Positions 49,410-61,084 of a stretch of 64,000 nt of DNA are shown in pieces. The position numbers and the translations under genes are program-made. Source of the stretch: Sindora glabra (Eukaryota > Streptophyta > Magnoliopsida > Fabales > Fabaceae); the NCBI GenBank assembly GCA_020226215.1, contig CM035230.1:7153501-7217500 (forward strand), in the 5' to 3' direction. A model generated the notes under the pieces. It was not told the DNA's origin. It saw only the letters and a list, made by a program, of their open reading frames with translations, and searched no databases. The stretch's first letter is position 1. Every line of letters starts with the position of its first letter.

Positions 49410-50419
49410 CAATCAATATTAAGTTATATTGAAATTTATTTTCAATTGTCAAAACTCCGCTTTAAAAAAAAAAAAATAGAGGCTTTTTAATGATAAGGAA
49501 AGCCTACAACTGCCAATAGATTCATTTGGTTGTTATTTTTTTCTTTATATCCTTCTAAAGATTTTCTTTCTTCGAGGAGCTATGGAATAGGAGTGGAAAG
49601 AAGGTATGGTGAAGGGAAAGGCAGTATTTGTAGTAGAGATAATTATTTAAATAGTGAAGTGTAATGGGGATTGCTTTCACAGATTCTTTTGATCTACCAA
49701 CTTAATATTTAGATTTTCACTTTCGATAAATTTAAATTTAAAAAGTTATTTTATTATTTGATGTTGGATATTAACAAAAATTTTAAATTTTGAATTCTGA
49801 ATTTCAAGTACAATCAACTTAAAATTTACTTCTTCTAAATTAATATTGCTAAAGTGGCTTGAATAATTTTATTATTCAAATTATATACTTAAAAAATTAA
49901 TGTCTTCAACACCATAAATTTACTTCTTTCCAATTATTCAAATATTTCATGCATGACCTTGATTTTAATTCTTAACTGTTAGAAAGAAAAGATCTATTAG
50001 AATTGTTGAGATTAAAATGTAAATGGCTTTTTTTTTTATTTCTTATTTATTGATGATTGTCATATTTTATATAATGTCTGAAAGTGCCATCCAAACTTAT
50101 GTAAATGTACTCAACGCAGTAATCTGACCTTGCGGCATTGAAGAGTTTGCAAATTTTTAACTAAAAAATTTAATTTTTACATCTATATATTATTAATTTA
50201 ATTTAATATTTTTAATTTATTTTTTAAAAAGTTAAACTATATATTAAACATTTTATTTTAATATATTTATATTAATAAATTATAAATATAAATTATTTAA
50301 ATCACTTGTAAGTTTACATGGAATAAATAAATATAAATACTAGTAGTAATCGGTGGATCTTGCTAATTAATTATTATTATTATTAATTATTAAATAGCAA
50401 TATAGTTGTAAAAATTTGT
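49101..50419. other. AT-rich intergenic sequence with an (ATT)n microsatellite
   Basis: No gene. (ATT)n runs from 49375 to 49409, and A12 lies near 49464. From 50160 to 50419 the sequence is extremely AT-rich, ending at the hAT element. Confidence 0.5.
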
Positions 50420-50743
50420 CGCAAGACTAGACATGTAAAATAGGGCCCGTGACTGCAGGCAATGCGGGTAACTTGCAGTCACGGGCTAATGCGGGCAACC
50501 TTGCATGAAACCTATATTTGATGTGGGCAAGCCCGCGTGGACAAATGCCCGCGTGGCAGCGGACTTGATCACGAACTTGATCGTGGGTAAAAAATTATTT
50601 TTTTTAATTTACGGCACGCAGATACTTTAGTGAGAAGCCCGCATTTAATATAAACTTATGCAAGTAAGCCCGCGCGAGCAAAAGTTCGCGCGGACAAAAC
50701 TTGTATAAGCCTGACCCGTCCGTTTTATATGCCTAGGCAAGAC
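50420..50743. mobile_element. hAT-type miniature element at the VPS36 promoter
   Basis: Body 50428-50735 (308 bp). The left end is TAGACATGTAAAAT and the right end is the inverse of TAGGCATATAAAAC, 11 of 14 bases matching. The flanks are CGCAAGAC (50420-50427) and GGCAAGAC (50736-50743), a 7/8 match of hAT size. The inside is much richer in GC than its surroundings, with repeated GCGGGC and GCCCGCG words. It also has a perfect 13-bp inverted repeat (50445-50457 and 50474-50486). No coding capacity. Its ends resemble those of the element at 3213-5676. It ends about 0.7 kb before the VPS36 start codon. Confidence 0.75.
50723..50731 (+). promoter_or_regulatory. Possible TATA box of VPS36, inside the hAT element
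   Basis: TTTTATATG in the right terminus of the element. A start site some 30 bp downstream (about 50755) would give a leader with the CT-rich and TTCTT-type sequence found at 50744-50760. No other TATA-like motif lies closer to the leader. Inference only. Confidence 0.3.
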
Positions 50744-51025
50744 TCTTCTTCCAAGAGAGGAAAATTGGGGAAAAAAAAAATTGCTTTAGTTTGGGTCTGC
50801 GTCGGAAGGATTGCTGGCCTCTGATTTGATTTTCACACAGATCACTCGGTCCACTCCATTCTCATCTTTCAGACTTTCACTTTCGCCCGGTTCTTGTTCA
50901 ACCAGATTGTTAACAAACAACCCAGAATCCATTTGCCTTGGTTAGAGGGGAAAAAGTGTCAAAGATTTTTTGCTTAAGCAATTATCACAGCAACAAAATT
51001 TGGCCGCAGGTGGCATAATTTGGTT

Positions 51026-51387
51026 GTAAGTGTGGGCTTCTTGTGGATTTTTTTTCGTTGTTGTTTCCATTTGAATTAATTCAACGTGTTTGAAATCCGT
51101 GTTTTGTTTCTAGCATCATTTGTAATTTTTCTGGGTGTATGAGATCATTGATGCAACCTGGTTTGTGGGGTTCTGCTTGGTTTAGTAGATTCTGATTCGG
51201 GTATGGTATGACTTAACTTACATGATAGCGTGGATTCAATTGATTTGATTATATTTGCAAGAAAATTTTGACATTAAATCTCCGTATTGGGTCTGCGAAT
51301 TTTCATTTTTGAAGTTGATTTGCACCTCTGCATTGACATTTTTTCGGAGTACACATTTGACTTTTGCAACGTTTTTTATGGTAACAG
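51026..51387 (+). other. VPS36: Probable intron in the VPS36 5' leader
   Basis: Donor TT|GTAAGTGTGG at 51026 and acceptor GGTAACAG|AATTC at 51387, with a T-rich interior. A second acceptor, CTTCAG, lies at 51414-51419. The stretch between has stops in all frames. If the first acceptor is used the leader contains a 6-codon upstream ORF at 51393-51413; if the second is used it does not. Confidence 0.55.
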
Positions 51388-51392
51388 AATTC

Positions 51393-51413
51393 ATGACTAT
51401 AACAAAAGTATAG
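51393..51413 (+). promoter_or_regulatory. Short upstream ORF in the VPS36 leader
   Basis: ATG followed by five codons (MTITKV) and TAG, 25 nt before the VPS36 start. It would be in the mature leader only if the acceptor at 51387 is used. A short uORF like this could lower translation of the main frame. Inference. Confidence 0.35.
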
Positions 51414-51438
51414 CTTCAGCATTTACTGGCGTTTATCG

Positions 51439-54400
51439 ATGGCTGCGAACAGTTTACAGTCAGTACAGCTGACAAGCAGTGGCCGCCCTGTGCTTCTTCC
51501 TAACGAGATTGAATGCTACTTCCTCTCCTCTGTGGACCTTCTTTGTGAAGATGAATACAACAGCTCTTTTCCTCATCTCAAATCAGGCCTTCTCATAGTT
51601 ACCACTCACCGCCTTCTCTGGCTATCTGATTCTGCTGCCGTTGGCACAAACTCTGCTTTTGCTATACCTCTAGGTGCTGTTTCCCACATTTTCTCCCACA
51701 AAAAATCTCTTAAGGCTATGTTTGCTTCCCCAAGAGTCCGTTTTCAGCTCTCTCTGTGCTCAGATGGTAATATGGCTTCCCCAGGCTCAGGTTCAAAATC
51801 AGTGGTGGTGACAATTGTCATGAGGGGCAAGGGAGACTATGATGCATTTGTGTCAAAGTTTTGGGAGAATTGGCGAGCAAGAGCATGGGAGGCTGACAGC
51901 AATCCAAGTTCAAGTCCTCCATCAGGTTCCAATGCTTCATCGAGCTTATATTCAAGTGATGGGACAGTGAGGATGGCTGGTGTGTCGGGGATATTAAGAA
52001 AGGAACAGGAAATATGGGAAAGTACTGATAGAAGCTTGCAGGAGGCTTTCCAGGATTTGAATGCTCTTATGGTAATTTTTGTGTATGCTCTTATTCTCTG
52101 ACAGTCTATTCTGAGAACATAAGTGAAGATATTCTTTAATTCATGCTAAATTGCTAATAAGTAGATTAGTTGGTTGTGATTTATATCTTCATTTAAAAGA
52201 TAGAGCACATGGATTCAGTATTGAACTCTAGAGAATGAGAAATTAATTGAACCCTATGCATCTCAAAAATCTAATTCTCTATTATGGGGTTGGAATCTCG
52301 GCTTTATAAAATGTTCTTCACTACATGCCTAAATGAGAAAATGACAGAAACATGCTTGAGGTAGTTTGGACATGAGAGAATAACATTAATGGATCTTCCA
52401 AGCTTGCCTGCTAAAATATGCGATACTCGTACAGATACATGTGTGAAATGCGATATTTGATAAGCTTCATGAGTTATGGGGGTAGGTTTACTTTATGCTA
52501 ATTTGGGTATGTGGTATGCTTAGAAAATACTGTTTGACTCCGTTAGACATTTATGCATTGAAATTTGTATAATCTTTCTTTAAAAAAAATTAGAGATAAT
52601 CCATAATAACCAATAACATTAAATAAATGATAAAGCAAAAGAGAACAAAATAGCTAATCAATTCAAATGATTGGATATAAATTGAGATTTAAGTTTTCAT
52701 ATGCAAGTTTTAAACTCAAAAGCAAAGTAGAAATTTGTGTTAATATGATCCAGTTGTGCCCACTTGTGGATTACTAGAACTTGTACCTCCTCCCTGGGAT
52801 CATTAGACTCCCCTAAAGCTGGAAATTTGTTTCCTAAAGCCTCAAGTGAGACTTTCTTTTAGTATCAGGGGATTTGGTCATTGTAGCATATTAGTTTGCA
52901 GAATTAATCACTTTTGGGATATGCAAAGTAGTTTGCTATTTGTGGGGGTTGCCACTGTATGTAGCAACACTTGCAAATAGTAAGTGTGTTTATTATTTTA
53001 TTGGAGAGTAGTCCATTTGGAAGAGATAGAAGACCAAAGACCCCCCCCCCCAAAAAAAAAAAAAGAAAATCTGTTAAAGAGTTAAAAAATTGCTCATATC
53101 TTGGATATTTTTACTGATAATGTGGTCTTTGAGCAGGCATAATGGTGTCAAATGATCCATGTATGATGTAGCCAACCCATCTAATGGGATAAAGCTTGGT
53201 GGTAATTGTAGTATATATGCCATGTTACTAATATCATGCTTTTCTGATCATGTTTATCTTGATTACTTAGCTTATGAACTAAAAAGGATTGTTATAATCC
53301 TGTGATATGCATAGTGGTATAATCTAATTGTTTATGATGCCTGAGGCAGCATTTGAAATTGTTGTCTGACCTATCATCCATTTATGTCTATTCCTGAAAT
53401 TCATTAAAAGATGTTTTTCTTTCCTTTTCGGTGTAATCAAGTGGAAAGAGGAAGAACCTTGGTTTGATTGACCTGAGCAAGATCATGACTGATTAGAGAA
53501 ATTATATGATGCTGCACCTAAATTGTATGGCTGAACTTGTTAGTTGGGATTTATCACGCTGTATAAACAGATTTTGATTTTTTTTTTTTGCTCATACTTG
53601 ATTGGGACATAATTGTTATAGTACTGTTTCTGTATCTAATTTATTGATTGATGTTGGGTTTACAGAGCAAGGCTAAAGAGATGGTGCTTCTAGCAGAGAA
53701 AATGAGGCTAAAACTTTTGTCTGGCTCAAATTCTCAGACCAATGCAACGAATGATGAGGAGATGGGTTCAAAGGAAGAGATGCAAGATTGGTTATTGAGT
53801 GTTGGTATAATATCCCCTGTTACAAAAGAGTCTGCTGGGGCTTTGTATCATCAGCAATTATCCCGTCAGGTTCTTCTCTCCCTTCTTTTATTCACTTAAT
53901 TAGGCCTTATTGTTTCCCAATGGAAGAGAATGCAAATTGTAAGACGTGCTATATAAGGAAGAACTTATAATCTTGGCTAAGATTTTTGAAGGTTGATTTA
54001 AGTAACAATTGTAGAATCTTATCATGGAGTCTTCTATTCCTTGGATGTTTATGGTGCAGTTTTACAATCTGCTGCGGAGATATGGAAACAGAATTTGGAA
54101 AATTGCCAGCTCTTGCTGACATTCAAAATAATGAAAAGATTGATATTTCTCTAGCAGTTCTTATAATTTTTCATAATATTAGAAGGGTGATGTGATCCTG
54201 TCACACTTGATCCAATGTCATGAATGCCAGTGAAAACCCATTCATTAGTTTTGGAACTCCATGAGCTATAGTTGTGTCGTGTGGTTCCCCTCCCAAAATG
54301 AAAACTATTCTATGGAGTGCTGTTGTCATGACAATCAAAACTTTATATTTATATTTGTTTGGGACCATTTTTTTTCTTTTATTAAAAAATTTCTAATATG

Positions 54401-57400
54401 TCCTTGTTAACACTTAGTTGGCAGATTTTGTTAAAATTCCACTTGAGAGAGCTGGAGGAATGATCAACCTTATTGACATCTATTGTCTTTTCAATCGTGC
54501 TCGTGGCACAGGTTTTAATCATTTTCCTTTTTTTTCAATATTTCTTTGGATATGATTTTCTTTCAAGGTGCACATTAATTTGGCAAAATGTCTTTATTTA
54601 ATAATTCCCTTGTTTCTGTTGTTTGATCTGCCTTTTGCACAGAATTGATTTCCCCAGATGATTTATTACAAGCCTGCTCTCTCTGGGAGAAGTTTGATGT
54701 GTATGTATTTAATTTTCTTTGATTTACTTATGTGGTGGTATATTAGGGAACTGAACTCACAGTAAAGACATGGTGAACAGGTCTTATCATCTTGTCCACC
54801 TAGGAAGTCTACTTTATTCAACTCTGCTCCTTTTTTAGTTTTCTGTTTCTCTTAATTTTGTCATTCAATTTTTCAGCCCTGTGATGCTGAGGAAGTTTGA
54901 TAGTGGAGTCATGGTAATACAAAATAAGTCCCATAGTGATGAGGAGGTGAGTTTGTTCCTTTGAAAAATCAACCTTTCCTTGTCTACGGAAAGTGTCTTA
55001 ATGGATTTTAATTCTTGTACAATTTGGTGAAGTAATAATGCAATTTAATTGTTGCCTTACTGTTATGTTTCCATCTGTTGACTGGAAAATGAAGAATATA
55101 TGAAAGTTGCTTTTTACTTTGATTGGTCTATTGGTTCACAGGGCTATGTAGTAGTTGTATTGTAAAAAATGATTCCACTGCTGGATCATACTCCTTGTTC
55201 CCTGCCATTGCATTTCATTTTAAAACGATAATAAAGAAAGGAGTAAAATGTAAAGTGTTTCTTTTGCTGTGAAAAAACTTGGTCATTTATAGCAGAGTAT
55301 TCTTTTACTTATTTCATATGAATTTCGTTGATCATTTCGAAAGGAAAAGTCAGTCAGTTTAACACTGTAATTGGTAGTCTATGAGGGCTTTCACCTGTGG
55401 ACACTAATCTAGAGTGCTGTCATAAAAAATAGTTTCCAGATTATTTTTCCTATTAAAAATTAATATTATGAAGAGAAAGGAAGATACAACATGAAAAGAG
55501 GATGTGCAATTCTCAAGAGAGACAGTATCATAAAGTGAAGAGTGACAAAAAGGCCATGGAAAACAAATTGAAAAACTCGCTGTCCCATCCAAGGATTCTT
55601 CCAGAAACGAAATTGAATTCTGTCCCCTATAGAAATTGAACTGAGGGAAGGAAAGAAGAATCTACTTTACCTGAGATTGATAATTAGTTTCCAGATTGTC
55701 TTTAGTTTTTATTGTTATATTGTTACAAACTGTTCAAACAAGGAGACTATTTTCTTTCTTTTAATTTTTAAATTTTTTTTTTAACTCCTCCTTGAGTTCT
55801 TTCTCACAATATGATATATTTAAAACACTTTATTATACAGAAACTTTCCTACATTCTTTAGAGCTGTGGTTCATTCGTTTTTTTGCGAAAAATGTCTCTT
55901 AATTTATAATTTGGCTCACATGTCATGGCAATATTTGAACCTCAACTTTGTACTTTGGGTCATGCATACCTTTTAAAGCAATTGTTTTGTCTGAAATAGA
56001 CTATTATTTCTGCCAATATATTCATTGATATTTTATGTTGCTTTCTTCTACTCAATAAGTTTCTCTGATATGATGTGCATATAACTTTATATTCCAGCAT
56101 CAATGTATAGTTGTTATAATAGCTTGATTTAAACTTTGAATCATTATGTTCTTGCTGCACCATGTTCCTGCATTGGATAAACACAGAATAAAAATTATAA
56201 TATAATTTTTTTAAGTTGTCGTCGCTCGCCACTTTTTCATTTCTATTGCCATTTTCAACTGGTTCCACATTGAGAGGTGATTAAATGACACCTGACTAAT
56301 GCAATGTTGTTGGAGGTAGGTTTTTGCTAAAATCAGAATGCTTGTTACTAAGCCTGATGCTCTTTGGGCTGGTATAAGTGCTAGTGATGCTGCAATGACA
56401 CTAGGAATTGCCCCAGCAATGGCAAAGGAACATCTGCTTTCTGCTGAGAGCAAGGGTATTTTACTTTGCATCTGCTTTTAATAATTTTACCAACTTAGGT
56501 GTGTTCTAATTAAATGGACATTGTATCTTTTCCAGGCTTACTTTGCAGGGATATAAGCCCTGATGGGTTTCGCTTTTATGTCAACTTGTTCCAAGAAATC
56601 AATCAAGATGATATGTACTTGTAAGCTAAATTTTTCAATCTGATTTATAGTTGATCACGTGCAAACCTACATTGATCTGATGTTTATTAGGTATTATTTG
56701 AATTACCAAGATTTTACTCCTGATAATTTCAAATTGTAATAACACGATCATTAAATTCCTAACATTTCACTTATTTTCTATCGTTTTCTGTATTGATTAG
56801 AAATGTTCCATTTTTTGAGATGAGATGGAGTTGGTGATGTCATATCTACGTTGTGTTCTCCAGTTCTATGAATGTTAAGTTGATTGATCTTGGGCTATAC
56901 TATCATCATGGTCAAGTTGGCCATGTAGTTGGTGGTTTACAGCTAATGGTTTCATCTAAAGGGGTTTCCATGGTGCACATGCATAGAGATTGATAAGCGC
57001 TTCTAAGCAGATGTGATTTTTTTTTTTTCCTCCTTGTCTGGTCTCTGTTGTTACTGGGCTTTTCCTGGGTAGATACCTAGCCCTCTGGCTTTTGTAACTC
57101 CTTTCTGCTTTCTTTACAATATTCCTTCTTCTTTTTTTTTTTTCTTTTTAAAAAAAGGAGGGAAAAAAACCCTGTTGGAAATTTAGTCCATCTTTCTGCG
57201 TTCTAGTTGCTCGTGTTTGATGTTTTTTACCTTCTCAACTCCCATATCTAAATTGTTACTATGTTCTTTTAATGAAAGAAGTAATTTATTCATTTTTTCC
57301 TGCCTTCTACTTTATTCATTTATTAATATATGCATATGCTGTTTAGTATTAACAAAATGTTGCATGGGCATTTATGCAGAGTGAAAGATCATGGGATTTA

Positions 57401-57437
57401 TGCACTATGGGCAAGGGCATGCCATGCTCTTGGTTAA
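51439..57437 (+). CDS. VPS36: VPS36, ESCRT-II subunit (GLUE domain), eight coding exons
   Basis: VPS36 helps sort ubiquitinated membrane proteins into multivesicular endosomes as part of ESCRT-II with VPS22 and VPS25, on the cytosolic face of endosomes. Coding exons: 51439-52071, 53666-53869, 54418-54511, 54643-54700, 54877-54946, 56320-56455, 56536-56620, 57380-57437. All introns are GT-AG, phases agree, and they join to 445 residues; plant homologues are about 440. Residues ~10-150 form the GLUE domain ([39 protein letters not shown]), which binds ubiquitin and phosphoinositides. A Ser-rich linker follows (~155-172). The EAP30 winged-helix region follows (~175-430), with [44 protein letters not shown] and [15 protein letters not shown]. 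The start is the first ATG in frame with the GLUE domain. The yeast NZF insert is absent, as in other plants. The last 18 residues rest on one small exon and are the least certain part. Confidence 0.92.
52072..53665 (+). other. VPS36 intron 1 (1594 bp) with a homopolymer run
   Basis: Donor ATG|GTAATT, acceptor TTTACAG|AGCAAG. T-rich throughout. It contains a C10 then A12-13 run at about 53041-53064. No gene or element end was recognised inside it. Confidence 0.85.
54947..56319 (+). other. VPS36 intron 5 (1373 bp)
   Basis: Donor GAG|GTGAGT, acceptor GGAGGTAG|GTTTTT. The alternative acceptor after GGAG five bases earlier would bring in an in-frame stop, so GTAG is chosen. Minus-strand open frames here (55404-55592, 55960-56268) are chance frames in the intron; 56211-56471 is the antisense shadow of exon 6. 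Confidence 0.8.
56621..57379 (+). other. VPS36 intron 7 (759 bp)
   Basis: Donor ACTT|GTAAGC, acceptor TTATGCAG|AGTG, with T-rich stretches. If it is retained the frame ends at once (TTG TAA), giving a 427-residue protein. Confidence 0.75.
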
Positions 57438-58255
57438 ACGTTTTGAATGTCATTCCTATTGAAGGTATGCCCAATCTTTTTAGTAAACAACATGCGTTTT
57501 TTGCATTATTTTACTTGCTCCTGCTCCCTCTTTTTTTTTTTGGTTAAATAACACAATCCCCTCCAACTATTTCATTGTGTGCACAAATCTATGAAAATAT
57601 GCCGGTAACTTCCTGAAACTTTGTAAGTTGTGCGTTTAACCCCATTTTTTCATTAAACATAATGAAATAAATTATTTCCACTGTAATGCATTTTTATCAT
57701 TCAAATCTACTATTTTTTTTTTCTCACTTTGAAACTCTACCCAACACATTTTCATTCCCAAAATTCCCTACTTATGGATATTGAAGCTTCAATCCTGTAA
57801 ATTGAAGATGTCTCTCAACGACAATTGTTTAAAGGATGAAAATCCATTTGGTAATATTAATTAGTCATATAATTAACACATGGGTTGTTTTGTTTAGTTG
57901 GGTGCACAATCTACGAAGGTTTAGGTATCTATACATTTTTTATATCATAGGAGATTCTGTGTAATTTAGCACACCACCCCCTTTTTTTTTCCTTTGTAAT
58001 TGTATACTTTTGTATTGACTTATAAAAATTTATGGGTTGTGATTGCAAGTCAGGATTTAAAGATATCAAGCTGCTGAAATTGAAACATGGCCCGACCAGT
58101 GTCTCAAACCTGATAATATGCAGGGTTGTCCATTCTTTGGACAATTTGATGTTACAAATGAAGTGACTGAGGAGGGTTAAAAAGGTTTCAAGGCAACGGT
58201 TTCAATAATTCTTGTACATTGTACTATAAAGTACTGTTTTTTAGCTATTGATAGT
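57438..58255 (+). other. VPS36 3' UTR, probably with an intron
   Basis: After the stop, GAAG|GTATGC at 57465 looks like a donor. CAAGTCAG|GATTT at 58054 and ATATGCAG|GGTTG at 58124 look like acceptors, after a T-rich interior. The following 58054-58250 stretch is more balanced in composition, like UTR. No clear AATAAA; AATGAA at 58263 is a possible variant. Boundaries are inferred. Confidence 0.35.
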
Positions 58256-58883
58256 TATTTGCAATGAAGAAAAAAATGATTTATTGATGCTATATGAAAA
58301 ATTACCAATACCAATTTTCAGTCATCAAATGGTATATAAGCTTTATAGACCGGGTTATTCTGTTACTAATCAATTAATAAACTCTACAGTTTTTTATATA
58401 AGAAGAATATATAAACTCTACAATTTTAGAGGCTCCCCTCACCTATCAAAGGGAAGGGTGATGTTTCGTTATGTGCTAAAATGAAAATTTTGTATATTTT
58501 TATGAAAATTCACCATAAGTCATAAAAGTTATAATTTTGTTGAAATTTCACACACAATTGAGCTTGTAGCTCAAGGAATTAAACATTCCCAAGAAACTAT
58601 GCAACCCTGCAATTGAGATTTCATAGAGTAAAGTTTTCAGAAGAAATTCCCATTCCGTCCCCCTTTCATCTTGGGGTTGGCTCCACGCCTAGGCGTGGAA
58701 CAAAGTAGTGCTTTATCTGAAAATGCTGAATTGCCATGTCCAACTCATTCAATGAGGTTCATAAGAATTGATAAGAATATTACATGAATGTTTAATTGAT
58801 GTTTGATTCAATTTGTGTATCTTTTAAGAATTTCTAGTTAAAAAAAGTGGGGACCGGCGCTCCTTTACATTAATGGAGCGATG

Positions 58884-59042
58884 AGCAATATATATTTTGT
58901 TATAACACGAGTACAGTATCATATTTTTGGTCTGGATATGCATTACAAATCATTTCATCACTGGACAATATATATTTTGTTATAACACGAGCACAATACC
59001 ATATTTTTAGCCTGATATGCATTACAAATCATTTCATCACTT
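58884..59042 (+). repeat. 80-bp direct tandem duplication
   Basis: Two adjacent copies share TATATATTTTGTTATAACAC and GATATGCATTACAAATCATT. They differ at only a few positions (about 90% alike), so the duplication is fairly recent. Confidence 0.8.
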
Positions 59043-59833
59043 GAGAAGTTTTTATTTTAATTGATGCATGTTATATGTAATTTGTGCATCAGTTTTTTGT
59101 GAGATTGTAAGGTAGCTCGTCCAAATTATAATATTTTTGAAATTTGCCCCATTCATGCATGTGTCTTTAATTTCTAAGGTTATACAAATTCGACAGTGAA
59201 TTAGTGACACAATTGAGTCCAACTTTTTTTGAAAGATTTGATATTTGGATAAAAATTTGTACATTAGGTGTACAAAGAAATCAAATGTTATAATTATAGA
59301 GGTGTAATAATTGGAGCATAATTAAATATTGCTTTTAAATCAAAAATATTTTTGGAGTAATTATACGGAGATTTAAACTTACTGCCTCTTACAAACTATT
59401 CAAATATCTCACCACTATTAACTTCTTTTAATATAATGATGGGACAATTGATCTAAATATAATTAATTATTAATTAAAAAATAATTGATTATTTGTTCAA
59501 TTACTGTTTAACTCATTACTCAAGTGAAAAGAATGCGTTTGGAGTTAGTGGGGTGGATTAATTTCTAATTTTGTTGCGAAAACATTGTCTTCATGCAATA
59601 ATAGTTCTAGTTGTGGCAAGAATTGCATCTTGCCTCACATTTTGTAACAAAATATCATGTTGCCAATAGTGTACAATTTGCATCAAACTTAAATACTAAT
59701 GCATACTTTTTGTTGGAAAAAAAATAACTTTCTTCCGTTGATAATTGCTATATGACATAATTTTTTTATTGTAACATATATTTTTTTTCATGACATTGAT
59801 AATTCCGTGATCAAATAAAACGAGATAATATTC

Positions 59834-59917
59834 TTCTCTCCTTCCTTTTCTCTCATTTATTCCCTCTCACTCTCTTCCCTTTCTTTCCCTCTCTCTTCTA
59901 TCTCTCCCTCCCTCCAT
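59834..59917 (+). repeat. Imperfect CT-rich microsatellite
   Basis: A run of CTCTCC, TTCCCT and CTCTCTTC words, nearly pure pyrimidine on the plus strand. Confidence 0.6.
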
Positions 59918-61084
59918 CTTTACAAATGTCAACATTTAATTAATTAGATTATATTAAGAAAGAATTTGAGCAATAAGCCGGCAAATGTGACTAATGATTT
60001 TGATCAAAATAAATTGAATGTGACGAGTGAAATTTATAAATAAGTGATGAAGATTGAAGATGGAATAAAATGGAGGTTTTAAAAAAATCCTGATTTAAGT
60101 GCTACTTTTAATACAAAACACAATTTAACTTTTGATTTTTCTTATAATAAAGATTTGTCGACTATTATTGTGAAAGCATTTTATTTAAAAAAATTATTGA
60201 ACAGCATGAGTTAAGAGAAAATAAATTTTTCCTTTTATGTAATAAATAAGAAAAAGTAAAAAGTTTTAGTTCAATTTTTAAAAATGTACTTTCATGATTT
60301 AAAATGTATTATATAAGTTATAACTTGCATTTCAAACAAACACGTCTTAAATGAAATCATACAATGAATGTATATCTTTTTACAATATGGTTAATAATTA
60401 TTACTTGCCCATTACGACTAATTAATATCAAGGAGAATTTTTTATCAGTAAATTACATTGTGGTGCCGCTTCCTAAACCTTCTTTCAAAAATGTGTTAAT
60501 GTTGATTTTTATTTTAAAGAGGTATTGGTTTTATGAATTATTAATATTATATTTCCAAAATACCATTTCTCTAACTATAGGGATACAGTCATGAATTAAG
60601 AATTTCTAAAGAATATAACTCTTTGATTAGTTAATTAATTTTTACATATAATCACTCATTTTTATTTAACTTTCTATGATCTTTCCATAGAAATCAAGAA
60701 AATTTGCGTTCGGTGGAGTTCACCTGACTAGAAACGTGTAGATTGGACTTAAAATTTTGAATGAACATAACTTTATTTTCGATTGTTCATTTTGGGTGAT
60801 TTTTTTTAATTTCATGTAACTTTTCAAAATTTATGTACTTGCAAGATGCCAAAGGTATTTTGCTCGCTTTGATTGGCAAAAAAAAGTCTTTTCAATAACT
60901 TTTCTTAATTTTTTCTTTATTTTTTTGTTATTTTTTTAACTATGATATTATTTTTGTCAATTGAAATTCATTCGAATCCCATATTACATATTTGCTCTCT
61001 AACTCTTTTAGTATCTTATAGTTTCATAATAATTTTCTTAACAAATAAAACTACTAAAGAATAATATATTATTTTTTATAGACA

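Larger units (their letters stand above)
58256..61084. other. AT-rich intergenic sequence
   Basis: No gene was recognised; frames at 58248-58484, 59052-59264 and 60364-60594 have no known motif and AT-driven codon use. It holds an 80-bp tandem duplication (58884-59042) and a pyrimidine-rich tract (59834-59917). Confidence 0.5.

Noticed and set aside
53041..53064. C10A12 run as a possible element end
   Set aside because: No flanking duplication or inverted end; it is probably a simple homopolymer run, possibly with sequencing uncertainty in length.
57540..57690. Repeat-like stretch (GGTTAAATAACACAATCCCC) in the presumed VPS36 3' UTR intron
   Set aside because: It resembles common plant repeat ends but no second end or target duplication could be located, so it is not called as an element.
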